Assembly: GCA_047971485.1 (NCBI GenBank)
Contig: JBKDZR010000007.1
Span: forward strand, 12,433 to 76,432
Reading direction: 5' to 3'
DNA: 64,000 bases
From: JBKDZR01 sp047971485
GTDB lineage: Bacteria; Pseudomonadota; Alphaproteobacteria; Rhodobacterales; Rhodobacteraceae
Part shown: positions 53,232 through 61,009 of the stretch, piece by piece
How positions within the stretch are numbered: position 1 is the stretch's first letter
Layout: each line of letters opens with the position of its first letter
Program-made: the position numbers and the translations under genes
The notes under the pieces: model-generated
What the model was told of the DNA's origin: nothing
Database searches by the model: none
Seen by the model: the letters and a program-made list of their open reading frames with translations, nothing else

Positions 53232-54536
53232 TCAGGCCATGTTCATGGCAGCAGCGCGGATTTCATCTGTGCGCCTGGTCCAGCCGTTCTTGAACGTGTC
53301 CCAGTGATGCAAGCTGCGATAGTGATCCATGCGACCCTCGCTGAAGGTCTCGATCACATAGCGGGTCTCGATCTGTCGGGCCGCGCCCAGGGTGATCGGG
53401 CCGATCTGCCCATCCTGCTCCACGTGGATCACCTTTTGCAACAGTTTGGCCGAGCGCCCAACGCCGGCATTTACCCCGAAATCAAACACCACCAGGTCCA
53501 GCCCGGCCGGCAGCTGATCGCAGCTGAGCGCATTCCAGTAATTGGCGCGATAGATTTCCTCGGCTTCCTCACGGCTGAGGGCGCGCACCTCGTCCTTGTT
53601 GACCGAGGCCACACCGCGCCAGGCGGCCAGCGTCTTGTGGGTGATGCCCAGGTTCGTCGCCCCGCCAGGATCGTTGGGATGATCCACAAAGCCGCCTTCG
53701 TATTTGAAGATCAGTTTCATGCACTCCTGAAACTGCAGCGCGTCCTTGTTGGACCGCTCGGAGGCGACCGCCGGGGCCGGAACGGCGACGGGCGCCGCGA
53801 CCTGGCGGGTGACCTTTTCTACCAATTCAGCGGTGTGCTTGCTTTGTTCTGAAATGATCTCGCGCGTGGCCTGCACATTATCCCGCTGGATCTGGGCCAC
53901 GGCATTCTGCGTCTTGAGGGCATTGGAATCCTTCTGGCGTGAGGTATCCGAGGACCCCAGCCAGAAGCTGACCACCGTGGCGAAACCGGCGGTCAAGGCA
54001 CCAACGGCGATATTGACGATCTGGACCACCGCGTTGTCGGTGCCATCCGCGCTGGGATTGCGCAGCAGATAGATCAGGTAGAGCAACGTGGCGAAAAAAC
54101 CGAAAACCACGATGCAGGACACGATCACCGGGCCCCAAGCCAGGGGGCTGTCCTCTTTCTGCAGGGTAACCATCGTGGACCGGGCGTCCTGGCGATCCTG
54201 CAGACGGGCCTCGATGGCGCGCAGCTCATTGGCGTTTTTCGCCGCCGCTGCCTCGACCTCGGCCTTCAGCATCTCGGTCTGGGCCTGACGGGCCTGGGCC
54301 TCGGCCTTGCGATCGCTGGCTTGGGCGTCGGCCTCAATCTCGGCCAGGCGGATGCGCAGTTCCGCCGACATGGCGGCATCCTGGGCCCGCTGGGCCGCTT
54401 GCTGGGGGTCGTCGGTTTTCAGAACGTCCTGGACAATCTTTACCACAAGATCGCGGGTTGCGGTGCTGGATCCGGGGGCCAGGCGCTTGGCCAGTTCGGG
54501 CAGCAGATTGACCGCGATACCGATCAGAGGGCTCAT
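53232..54536 (-). CDS. GTA-type holin domain fused to GH108 endolysin
   Basis: 434 aa in one frame. Residues 1-40 (LIGIAVNLLPELAKRLAPGS) and the two membrane segments at about 136-158 and 168-195, ending VVSFWLGSSDTSRQKDS, fit the 3TM holin of gene transfer agents. A coiled coil covers about 45-115. Residues 265-434 are a GH108 muramidase/endolysin, with catalytic E280 in KYEGGFVDHPNDPGGATNLG. In Rhodobacter capsulatus the GTA holin and endolysin are, to my knowledge, two adjacent genes; here both lie in one chain. The role would be cell lysis for particle release. No GTA structural genes are in the window. Confidence 0.82.
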   Translation of the reverse strand: MSPLIGIAVNLLPELAKRLAPGSSTATRDLVVKIVQDVLKTDDPQQAAQRAQDAAMSAELRIRLAEIEADAQASDRKAEAQARQAQTEMLKAEVEAAAAKNANELRAIEARLQDRQDARSTMVTLQKEDSPLAWGPVIVSCIVVFGFFATLLYLIYLLRNPSADGTDNAVVQIVNIAVGALTAGFATVVSFWLGSSDTSRQKDSNALKTQNAVAQIQRDNVQATREIISEQSKHTAELVEKVTRQVAAPVAVPAPAVASERSNKDALQFQECMKLIFKYEGGFVDHPNDPGGATNLGITHKTLAAWRGVASVNKDEVRALSREEAEEIYRANYWNALSCDQLPAGLDLVVFDFGVNAGVGRSAKLLQKVIHVEQDGQIGPITLGAARQIETRYVIETFSEGRMDHYRSLHHWDTFKNGWTRRTDEIRAAAMNMA

Positions 54537-54744
54537 GATCCTTCCTCCGTGGTTAGCGTAAGGGTCAGTGTTAGGAGGGGCAGTATGCTAGTCAAGTTTC
54601 GCTGTTGCCCGGATTTCAGGACTTGCGCGCGCTAAGTGTCGGGAAAAAAGATCGATACTGCGACAAAAGCGCGCTGGGGGCGTTTACCTCAGAGCAATCT
54701 GTTCTCGTGCAGAAGCGATCGTACACAGCGCGGGGTTCTAGCGG

Positions 54745-54773
54745 TTGACCGCTTGGGCAGGCGCGTTTAGACC
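54745..54773 (+). promoter_or_regulatory. Probable nuo operon promoter
   Basis: TTGACC (54745-54750), a 17-bp spacer, then TAGACC (54768-54773), 41 bp upstream of nuoA; GGAGG precedes the nuoA ATG. The -35 is near consensus and the -10 is weak, as is common in high-GC alphaproteobacteria. Confidence 0.5.
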
Positions 54774-54814
54774 CGAAGCTGTTCCGCAGCCAGGCTGATT
54801 TCGGAGGCCACGTC

Positions 54815-55180
54815 ATGGATGAACTCCTCAGGGACTATTTGCCGATCCTTGTGTTTCTGGGGGTGGGGACCGCACTGGCGCTTGTGCTGATCCTTGCCGC
54901 GGCGGTTCTGGCGGTGCGTAATCCGGATCCGGAAAAGGTCAGCGCCTATGAATGCGGATTCAACGCCTTTGACGATGCGCGAATGAAATTCGACGTTCGC
55001 TTCTATCTGGTCGCGATCCTGTTCATCATCTTCGATCTCGAGGTCGCCTTCCTGTTCCCATGGGCCGTGGCCTTCAAGGATCTGACCGATGTCGCCTTCT
55101 GGTCGATGATGGTCTTCCTTGGCGTGCTGACCATCGGCTTCGCCTATGAATGGAAGAAAGGAGCCCTGGAATGGGAGTGA
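54815..55180 (+). CDS. nuoA: NADH-quinone oxidoreductase subunit A
   Basis: 121 aa, three membrane segments, with the conserved loop ECGFNAFDDARMKFDVRFYL and FDLEVAFLFPWA. Membrane-arm subunit of complex I near the quinone site. ATG at 54815 with CGGAGGCC upstream. First gene of the nuo operon; its end overlaps nuoB by 10 bp. Confidence 0.97.
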   Translation: MDELLRDYLPILVFLGVGTALALVLILAAAVLAVRNPDPEKVSAYECGFNAFDDARMKFDVRFYLVAILFIIFDLEVAFLFPWAVAFKDLTDVAFWSMMVFLGVLTIGFAYEWKKGALEWE

Positions 55181-55704
55181 GCACTGCCCGCCATGATGCC
55201 GGCCCCGACCGCGAGGTGGCCACCCAGGCCCTGAACCGTGAATTGCAGGACAAGGGATTTCTGCTGACCTCGACAGAGGACATCATCAACTGGGCGCGCA
55301 CCGGATCGCTGCACTGGATGACCTTCGGTCTGGCCTGTTGCGCGGTCGAGATGATGCAAACCTCGATGCCGCGCTATGATTTGGAACGCTTTGGCACCGC
55401 GCCACGGGCCAGCCCGCGCCAGTCGGATCTGATGATCGTGGCCGGGACGCTGACCAACAAGATGGCCCCGGCGCTGCGCAAGGTCTATGATCAGATGCCC
55501 GAGCCCCGCTATGTGTTGTCCATGGGGTCCTGCGCCAATGGCGGGGGCTATTATCACTACAGTTACAGCGTGGTGCGCGGCTGCGACCGGATCGTGCCGG
55601 TGGATGTCTATGTGCCGGGTTGCCCGCCGACGGCTGAGGCACTGCTGTACGGCCTGTTGCAGCTTCAACGCCGCATTCGGCGCACTGGCACCATCGCACG
55701 ATAG
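55171..55704 (+). CDS. nuoB: NADH-quinone oxidoreductase subunit B
   Basis: 177 aa. Ligands of the terminal N2 [4Fe-4S] cluster are present: the CC pair in GLACCAVEMMQ, C in MGSCANGG and C in VPGCPPTAEA. ATG at 55171 follows AAAGGAGCC and lies inside the nuoA end. Electrons leave N2 to ubiquinone at the B/D interface. Confidence 0.97.
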   Translation: MGVSTARHDAGPDREVATQALNRELQDKGFLLTSTEDIINWARTGSLHWMTFGLACCAVEMMQTSMPRYDLERFGTAPRASPRQSDLMIVAGTLTNKMAPALRKVYDQMPEPRYVLSMGSCANGGGYYHYSYSVVRGCDRIVPVDVYVPGCPPTAEALLYGLLQLQRRIRRTGTIAR

Positions 55705-55712
55705 GGGAACGC

Positions 55713-56315
55713 ATGAGCGACGCTTTGCAGGAATTGGCCGCCGATCTGGAACTGCGCCGTGCTGACAGCGTGGTTGCCACCGATATCGCCTTTGGTGAAT
55801 TGACGGTTCAGGTCACTCTGGCCTCTTTGCCTGGGTTCCTCGAATTTCTGAAAACCGATCAGACTTGCCGTTTTTCCAGCCTGGTGGACATCACCGCAGT
55901 GGATTACCCGGCCCGCGAGCGGCGCTTTGACGTCGTCTATCATCTGCTGTCCATGTATCAAAATCAGCGCATTCGTGTCCGGGTTGAGGTGCGCGAAGAT
56001 GAAATGGTGCCCTCGGCGGTGGATATCTACCCTGCGGCCAACTGGTTCGAACGTGAGGTTTTCGACATGTTCGGCCTGTTGTTCTCGGGTCATCCGGATC
56101 TGCGCCGTTTGCTGACGGATTACGGGTTCCGCGGTCATCCGTTGCGCAAGGATTTTCCAACCACCGGCTATACCGAGGTGCGCTATGACGAAGAACAAAA
56201 GCGCGTCGTCTATGAACCGGTGCAACTGGTGCAAGAGTACCGGCAATTCGATTTCATGTCGCCTTGGGAAAATGCCGAATACATCCTTCCCGGCGATGAA
56301 AAGAAACAGGCCTGA
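55713..56315 (+). CDS. nuoC: NADH-quinone oxidoreductase subunit C
   Basis: 200 aa, 30-kDa subunit type. Conserved segments are DITAVDYPARERRFDVVYHL, EREVFDMFGLLFSGHPDLRR and GHPLRKDFP. It is separate from nuoD, as usual in alphaproteobacteria (E. coli has a CD fusion). Eight bases after nuoB, with AGGGGAACGC before the ATG. Confidence 0.97.
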   Translation: MSDALQELAADLELRRADSVVATDIAFGELTVQVTLASLPGFLEFLKTDQTCRFSSLVDITAVDYPARERRFDVVYHLLSMYQNQRIRVRVEVREDEMVPSAVDIYPAANWFEREVFDMFGLLFSGHPDLRRLLTDYGFRGHPLRKDFPTTGYTEVRYDEEQKRVVYEPVQLVQEYRQFDFMSPWENAEYILPGDEKKQA

Positions 56316-56356
56316 GCAGATGATCGCCAGCGATATGGCTGCAAGAGGATAGGGGC

Positions 56357-57574
56357 ATGGCAATGGACGGAAGCGATTTCGACGATGCCCTGACGGGCGA
56401 GCAGAAGATCCGCAATTTCAACATCAACTTTGGGCCGCAACACCCTGCAGCACATGGTGTTTTGCGGATGGTTCTGGAACTGGACGGCGAGATCGTCGAA
56501 CGATGCGATCCCCATGTGGGCCTTCTTCATCGCGGCACCGAAAAGCTGATGGAAAGCCGTACCTATCTGCAGAACCTGCCCTATCTGGACCGGTTGGATT
56601 ATGTCGCGCCGATGAACCAGGAACATGCCTGGTGCATGGCGATCGAAAAACTGACTGGCACGGTGGTGCCCCGCCGCGCTAGCCTGATCCGGGTGTTGTT
56701 CTCGGAAATCGGCCGGATCCTGAATCACCTGCTGAACGTGACCACCCAGGCCATGGATGTCGGCGCCCTGACCCCCCCGCTTTGGGGGTTCGAGGAACGC
56801 GAAAAGCTGATGGTGTTCTACGAACGGGCTTCAGGCGCGCGGCTGCATGCCGCTTATTTCCGCCCCGGTGGCGTGCATCAGGATCTGCCTTCCGCCCTGA
56901 TCGACGATATCGAGGCCTGGTGCGATCCGTTCCCCAAGGTTCTTGACGATCTTGAGGAATTGCTGACCGAAAACCGGATCTTCAAACAGCGCAATGTCGA
57001 TATTGGTATCGTCAGCGAGCAGGATATCCTCGACTGGGGGTTTTCCGGGGTGATGGTGCGCGGCTCAGGCCTGGCCTGGGATCTACGGCGAAGCCAACCT
57101 TATGAATGTTATGATGAATTCGACTTCAAGATCCCGGTTGGCAAGAACGGCGATTGTTATGACCGCTATCTGGTGCGGCTGGCCGAGATGCGCGAAAGCA
57201 CTAGGATCATCCAGCAGGCCTGCCAAAAGCTGCGCAATGAACCTGGGGATGTGCTGGCCCGCGGCAAGATCACGCCGCCGAAACGGCCTGAGATGAAGAC
57301 CTCGATGGAAGCCCTGATCCATCACTTCAAGCTGTACACCGAAGGGTTCCATGTTCCGGCGGGTGAGGTGTATTGCGCGGTCGAGGCCCCGAAGGGGGAA
57401 TTCGGCGTCTATCTGGTCGCCGATGGCAGCAACCGGCCCTATCGCGCCAAGCTGCGCGCGCCGGGCTATCTGCACCTTCAGGCCATGGATCACGTTGCCC
57501 GGGGGCATCAACTGGCCGATGTGGCCGCGCTGATCGGCACCATGGATATCGTTTTTGGCGAGGTGGACAGATGA
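56357..57574 (+). CDS. nuoD: NADH-quinone oxidoreductase subunit D
   Basis: 405 aa, 49-kDa type. Contains NFGPQHPAAHGVLRMVLELD with the quinone-site His, HVGLLHRGTEKLME, LFSEIGRILNHLLN and the C-terminal DIVFGEVDR. Forms the quinone pocket with NuoB. ATG at 56357 with AGAGGATAGGGGC upstream; ATG at 56363 is also possible. Confidence 0.97.
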   Translation: MAMDGSDFDDALTGEQKIRNFNINFGPQHPAAHGVLRMVLELDGEIVERCDPHVGLLHRGTEKLMESRTYLQNLPYLDRLDYVAPMNQEHAWCMAIEKLTGTVVPRRASLIRVLFSEIGRILNHLLNVTTQAMDVGALTPPLWGFEEREKLMVFYERASGARLHAAYFRPGGVHQDLPSALIDDIEAWCDPFPKVLDDLEELLTENRIFKQRNVDIGIVSEQDILDWGFSGVMVRGSGLAWDLRRSQPYECYDEFDFKIPVGKNGDCYDRYLVRLAEMRESTRIIQQACQKLRNEPGDVLARGKITPPKRPEMKTSMEALIHHFKLYTEGFHVPAGEVYCAVEAPKGEFGVYLVADGSNRPYRAKLRAPGYLHLQAMDHVARGHQLADVAALIGTMDIVFGEVDR

Positions 57575-57611
57575 GGTCCGGCATGCCGCATTCAAGATCA
57601 GGAGGGTGCTG

Positions 57612-58346
57612 ATGCTGCGCCGTCTTCATCCCGACCAACCCGCCAGCTTTGAATTCACGCCCGAAAACCGGGCCTGGGCCGACGCGCAGATGACCAAGTT
57701 CCCCGAGGGTCGGCAGGCCAGCGCGGTCATTCCGCTTTTGTGGCGGGCCCAGGAACAGGCCGGCTGGCTAAGCCGGCCGGCCATTGAACATGTCGCGGAT
57801 CTGCTGGGTATGGCCGATATCCGGGTGCTGGAGATTGCCACATTCTACTTCATGTTTCAGCTGCAACCTGTTGGATCCGTGGCGAATATTCAGGTTTGCG
57901 GGACAACGACCTGCATGATTTGCGGGGCCGAGGATCTGGTTCAGGTGTGCAAGGACAAGATCGCGCCCACCCCCCATACCCTGTCGGCGGATGGCAAGTT
58001 CAGCTGGGAAGAGGTGGAATGCCTCGGTGCCTGTGCCAACGCGCCCATGGCCCAGATCGGCAAGGATTATTACGAGGATCTGAGCGCCGAAACACTGGCC
58101 GATCTGATCGACCGGATGGCTGCGGGCGAGGTGCCTGTTCCGGGATCGCAGATCGGGCGCTTTTCCTCGGAACCGGCAGCGCGGACGGCGGATCTGCGGG
58201 AAAGTGTGGGTGATGGGGCCGAGCAGGGCAGTGCCTCGGTCACGCTGGCCATGCGGGTCGGGGATACGTTGAAACGGATTGATGGAACCGAGGTGCCGCT
58301 GATTACACCGTGGCGCAAACCGCCGGTTGGATCGGGCGCGCAATAG
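57612..58346 (+). CDS. nuoE: NADH-quinone oxidoreductase subunit E
   Basis: 244 aa, 24-kDa thioredoxin-fold subunit with the N1a [2Fe-2S] ligands C-x4-C (QVCGTTTCMICG) and C-x3-C (VECLGACANAP). About 70 C-terminal residues after the core (PGSQIGRFSSEPAARTADLR to the end) are an extension absent from E. coli NuoE. ATG at 57612 with AGGAGGGTGCTG upstream. Confidence 0.95.
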   Translation: MLRRLHPDQPASFEFTPENRAWADAQMTKFPEGRQASAVIPLLWRAQEQAGWLSRPAIEHVADLLGMADIRVLEIATFYFMFQLQPVGSVANIQVCGTTTCMICGAEDLVQVCKDKIAPTPHTLSADGKFSWEEVECLGACANAPMAQIGKDYYEDLSAETLADLIDRMAAGEVPVPGSQIGRFSSEPAARTADLRESVGDGAEQGSASVTLAMRVGDTLKRIDGTEVPLITPWRKPPVGSGAQ

Positions 58347-58362
58347 GCGAAGGGACATCGGG

Positions 58363-58878
58363 ATGCGGATTGCGCCTCAGATCAACGCACAGAAACCAGA
58401 AGATATTCTGGCAGCGCTTGTCGTGGGTATCGTTTCGGGTGCTGGCCTTGTTCTGATCGCGGGGCACGGGGTGATTTGGGGGCTGTTGCTGGGGACGGTT
58501 CTTGGCGGGGTGGTTTGGGCCGTGCCTTCGTGTCTGGCCGTGCGGCGTGTGGCGGGAGGTGGCGCGGTGAGGCCGCGTGTCCCGGCAGAGACGGCTGTGG
58601 TGAATAGCGCGCTGGCCGAAGAGGGACAAAGCAAACCCGACCTTCTGGGTGCGCCCCGTTCCGGTGGCGCGGATGACCTGAAGAAAATCAAGGGGATCGG
58701 GCCAAAGCTTGAGGGTGTTCTGAATGGGCTTGGGATCCATCATTACGATCAGATCGCCGGTTGGACCGCAGATCAGGCCGCGTGGGTCGATGCCAATCTC
58801 GATGGGTTTCACGGCCGGGTCAGCCGGGATGATTGGGTGGCGCAGGCCCGCGCACTGATCGCTGAGGGCCTGAAATGA
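58363..58878 (+). CDS. Membrane-anchored helix-hairpin-helix protein of the nuo operon
   Basis: 171 aa. Two hydrophobic segments (ILAALVVGIVSGAGLVLIAG and VIWGLLLGTVLGGVVWAVPS) are followed by a variable linker and a C-terminal helix-hairpin-helix unit (LKKIKGIGPKLEGVLNGLGI) plus GRVSRDDWVAQARALI. The same HHH domain is often fused to NuoE in other alphaproteobacteria, as far as I recall, so this may be a split-off relative. Function in complex I is unknown. ATG 58363 after AGGGACATCGGG; overlaps DUF5337 gene (ATGA). Confidence 0.85.
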   Translation: MRIAPQINAQKPEDILAALVVGIVSGAGLVLIAGHGVIWGLLLGTVLGGVVWAVPSCLAVRRVAGGGAVRPRVPAETAVVNSALAEEGQSKPDLLGAPRSGGADDLKKIKGIGPKLEGVLNGLGIHHYDQIAGWTADQAAWVDANLDGFHGRVSRDDWVAQARALIAEGLK

Positions 58879-59102
58879 CGGGCCCTGTCGAGAACGCGGA
58901 TCTGGCCCGGCGCGCGCGCTTTGTCGGGCTGGTCATAGCCGGCACCATCGTATTGTGGATGGCGGCACAATGGGTTGGCGGGCGCCTCGGGTTGGCTCCG
59001 GCGCTGGCGCTGGTCCTGGATTTCATCGCTCTGGCCATTCTGGTCTGGGCACTGGTTGCCACCAACCGGATCCGCAAGGACCGCAAGGTGGCGAAAGACT
59101 GA
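58875..59102 (+). CDS. DUF5337 small membrane protein in the nuo operon
   Basis: 75 aa, two membrane segments (FVGLVIAGTIVLWMAAQWVG and LALVLDFIALAILVWALVAT) and a basic tail (RIRKDRKVAKD). Matches the DUF5337 proteins found between nuoE and nuoF in Rhodobacteraceae. It is coupled to the HHH gene by an ATGA overlap. Possibly a complex I assembly or accessory subunit; no experimental role known to me. Confidence 0.85.
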   Translation: MTGPVENADLARRARFVGLVIAGTIVLWMAAQWVGGRLGLAPALALVLDFIALAILVWALVATNRIRKDRKVAKD

Positions 59103-59129
59103 GGGGATAAGGGCCGGGCCCCTATCCCC
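59103..59129 (+). other. Strong intercistronic hairpin upstream of nuoF
   Basis: GGGGATA (59103-59109) pairs with TATCCCC (59123-59129) and, after one mismatch, GGGC (59111-59114) with GCCC (59118-59121), closing a 3-nt loop. It begins directly at the DUF5337 stop and has no T-run. It is a candidate mRNA processing, stabilising or attenuation element within the nuo operon. Confidence 0.6.
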
Positions 59130-59204
59130 ATGACAAGAGACAAGACCGGGGATCGGTGCCAGGGGCAAGGATCCGCGCAGGACCGAGATGGAGAGGCAGA
59201 GACC

Positions 59205-60500
59205 ATGCTGAAGGACGAAGACCGTATCTTCACCAATCTCTATGGCATGAAAGACCGGTCTCTGGCCGGGGCGCGACAGCGTGGCCACTGGGACGGGACC
59301 GCCGATATCATCGCCAAGGGCCGTGACTGGATCATCGACGAGATGAAGGCCAGCGGGTTGCGCGGACGGGGGGGGGCCGGCTTTCCCACGGGGATGAAAT
59401 GGTCCTTCATGCCCAAGGAAAGCGACGGACGCCCCCATTATCTGGTGATCAACGCCGACGAATCCGAGCCCGCGACCTGCAAGGACCGCGAAATCATGCG
59501 CCACGATCCGCATACGCTGATCGAAGGGGCGCTGATTGCCAGTTTCGCCATGGGCGCGCACAGCAGCTATATCTACATCCGCGGCGAATATATCCGCGAA
59601 CGCGAAGCACTGCAGGCCGCAATCGACGAATGCTACGATGCCGGGCTGCTGGGGGCGAATGCCGCCGGGTCGGGCTGGGATTTCGATCTCTATCTGGCCC
59701 ATGGCGCCGGGGCCTATATCTGTGGCGAGGAAACGGCCCTGCTGGAAAGCCTGGAGGGCAAGAAGGGCATGCCGCGGATGAAACCGCCTTTCCCGGCGGG
59801 ATCGGGGCTGTATGGATGCCCGACCACGGTAAACAATGTTGAATCAATCGCTGTGGCCCCCACCATCCTGCGGCGCGGTGCGGGCTGGTTTGCCGGGTTC
59901 GGGCGGCAGAACAACGCCGGGACCAAGCTGTTCGCCATCACCGGCCATGTGAACACGCCTTGTGTGTTCGAGGACAGCATGTCCATGTCGGTACGCGAAT
60001 TGATCGAGGTTCATGGCGGTGGTGTGCGCGGCGGCTGGAAGAACCTCAAGGCGCTGATCCCGGGGGGGGCGTCCTGCCCGGTTCTGCCGGCCGCCGCGCT
60101 GGATGATGCGATCATGGATTACGACTGGATGCGGGAAAACCGGTCCTCTTTCGGGACCGGCTGCATGATTGTCATGGATCAGTCCACCGATGTGATCAAG
60201 GCGATCTGGCGTCTTGCGAAATTCTTCAAGCATGAAAGCTGCGGGCAATGCACGCCGTGCCGTGAAGGCACCGGCTGGATGATGCGGGTCATGGACCGGC
60301 TGGTGACGGGCGAGGCCGAGGTTGAGGAAATCGACATGCTGCTGGATGTGACCAAGCAGGTCGAGGGCCACACGATCTGCGCGCTCGGCGATGCGGCGGC
60401 CTGGCCGATCCAGGGGTTGATCCGTCATTTCCGTGATGAGATCGAGGACCGGATCAAGGCGAAACGAACCGGCCGTGTCTCGGCTGTGGCGGCGGAATAG
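59205..60500 (+). CDS. nuoF: NADH-quinone oxidoreductase subunit F
   Basis: 431 aa. NADH/FMN-binding subunit: GLRGRGGAGFPTGMKW (FMN/NADH site), NADESEPATCKDREI, GAGAYICGEETALLESLEG, and the N3 [4Fe-4S] ligands C-x2-C-x2-C in SCGQCTPCREGTGW plus C in HTICALGD. ATG at 59205; the frame is open to 59130, but the annotated start gives the family length and begins MLKDEDRIFTNLYG. Confidence 0.97.
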   Translation: MLKDEDRIFTNLYGMKDRSLAGARQRGHWDGTADIIAKGRDWIIDEMKASGLRGRGGAGFPTGMKWSFMPKESDGRPHYLVINADESEPATCKDREIMRHDPHTLIEGALIASFAMGAHSSYIYIRGEYIREREALQAAIDECYDAGLLGANAAGSGWDFDLYLAHGAGAYICGEETALLESLEGKKGMPRMKPPFPAGSGLYGCPTTVNNVESIAVAPTILRRGAGWFAGFGRQNNAGTKLFAITGHVNTPCVFEDSMSMSVRELIEVHGGGVRGGWKNLKALIPGGASCPVLPAAALDDAIMDYDWMRENRSSFGTGCMIVMDQSTDVIKAIWRLAKFFKHESCGQCTPCREGTGWMMRVMDRLVTGEAEVEEIDMLLDVTKQVEGHTICALGDAAAWPIQGLIRHFRDEIEDRIKAKRTGRVSAVAAE

Positions 60501-60504
60501 CGCG

Positions 60505-61005
60505 ATGCAGCCGGATGATCACCACCTTGCCCAACTGAACATCGGGCGTTTGCGTCATGATCCCCACGATCCCCGGGTTGCTGACTTCATGCAGGCCCTT
60601 GATCTGGTGAACGGGATCGGCCGGCGCAGTCCAGGGTTCGTCTGGATGATGACGGGCTCGGGCGAGCCGAATACCGGGAATACGGAAAATGCCATCAGGG
60701 GCGATGTCCGGGCGATCACGAACCTGACCGTCTGGGAAGATCCGGCCAGCCTGGAACATTTCGTCTGGAACACGGTGCATCGCCGGTTCTACGAGCGGTG
60801 GGCCGAATGGTTTGAACTCATGGGCGATCAGCATCTGGTCCTGTGGTGGGTGCCAGTCGGCCATCGCCCGGGGCTGGATGAGGCGCTTGGCCGATTGGCC
60901 CATCTCAAGGCCCATGGGGATACGGATCACGCCTTTGGCTGGTCTCATCTGAAAGACGCCCGGCTGTGGAAAACCCACGGCTGCGCACAAGTTGCAGCGG
61001 AGTAA
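60505..61005 (+). CDS. DUF3291-domain protein inserted between nuoF and nuoG
   Basis: 166 aa. Pattern HLAQLNIGRLRHDPHDPRVA, LDLVNGIGRRSPGFVWMM, NLTVWEDPASLEHFVWNTVH and HLVLWWVPVGHRP fits DUF3291, a ferredoxin-like dimeric alpha/beta-barrel fold related to monooxygenase-like domains. It has no known role in complex I. ATG at 60505, four bases after the nuoF stop; nuoG starts five bases after its stop, so it is embedded in the operon. Weak RBS. Confidence 0.85.
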   Translation: MQPDDHHLAQLNIGRLRHDPHDPRVADFMQALDLVNGIGRRSPGFVWMMTGSGEPNTGNTENAIRGDVRAITNLTVWEDPASLEHFVWNTVHRRFYERWAEWFELMGDQHLVLWWVPVGHRPGLDEALGRLAHLKAHGDTDHAFGWSHLKDARLWKTHGCAQVAAE

Positions 61006-61009
61006 GCAG

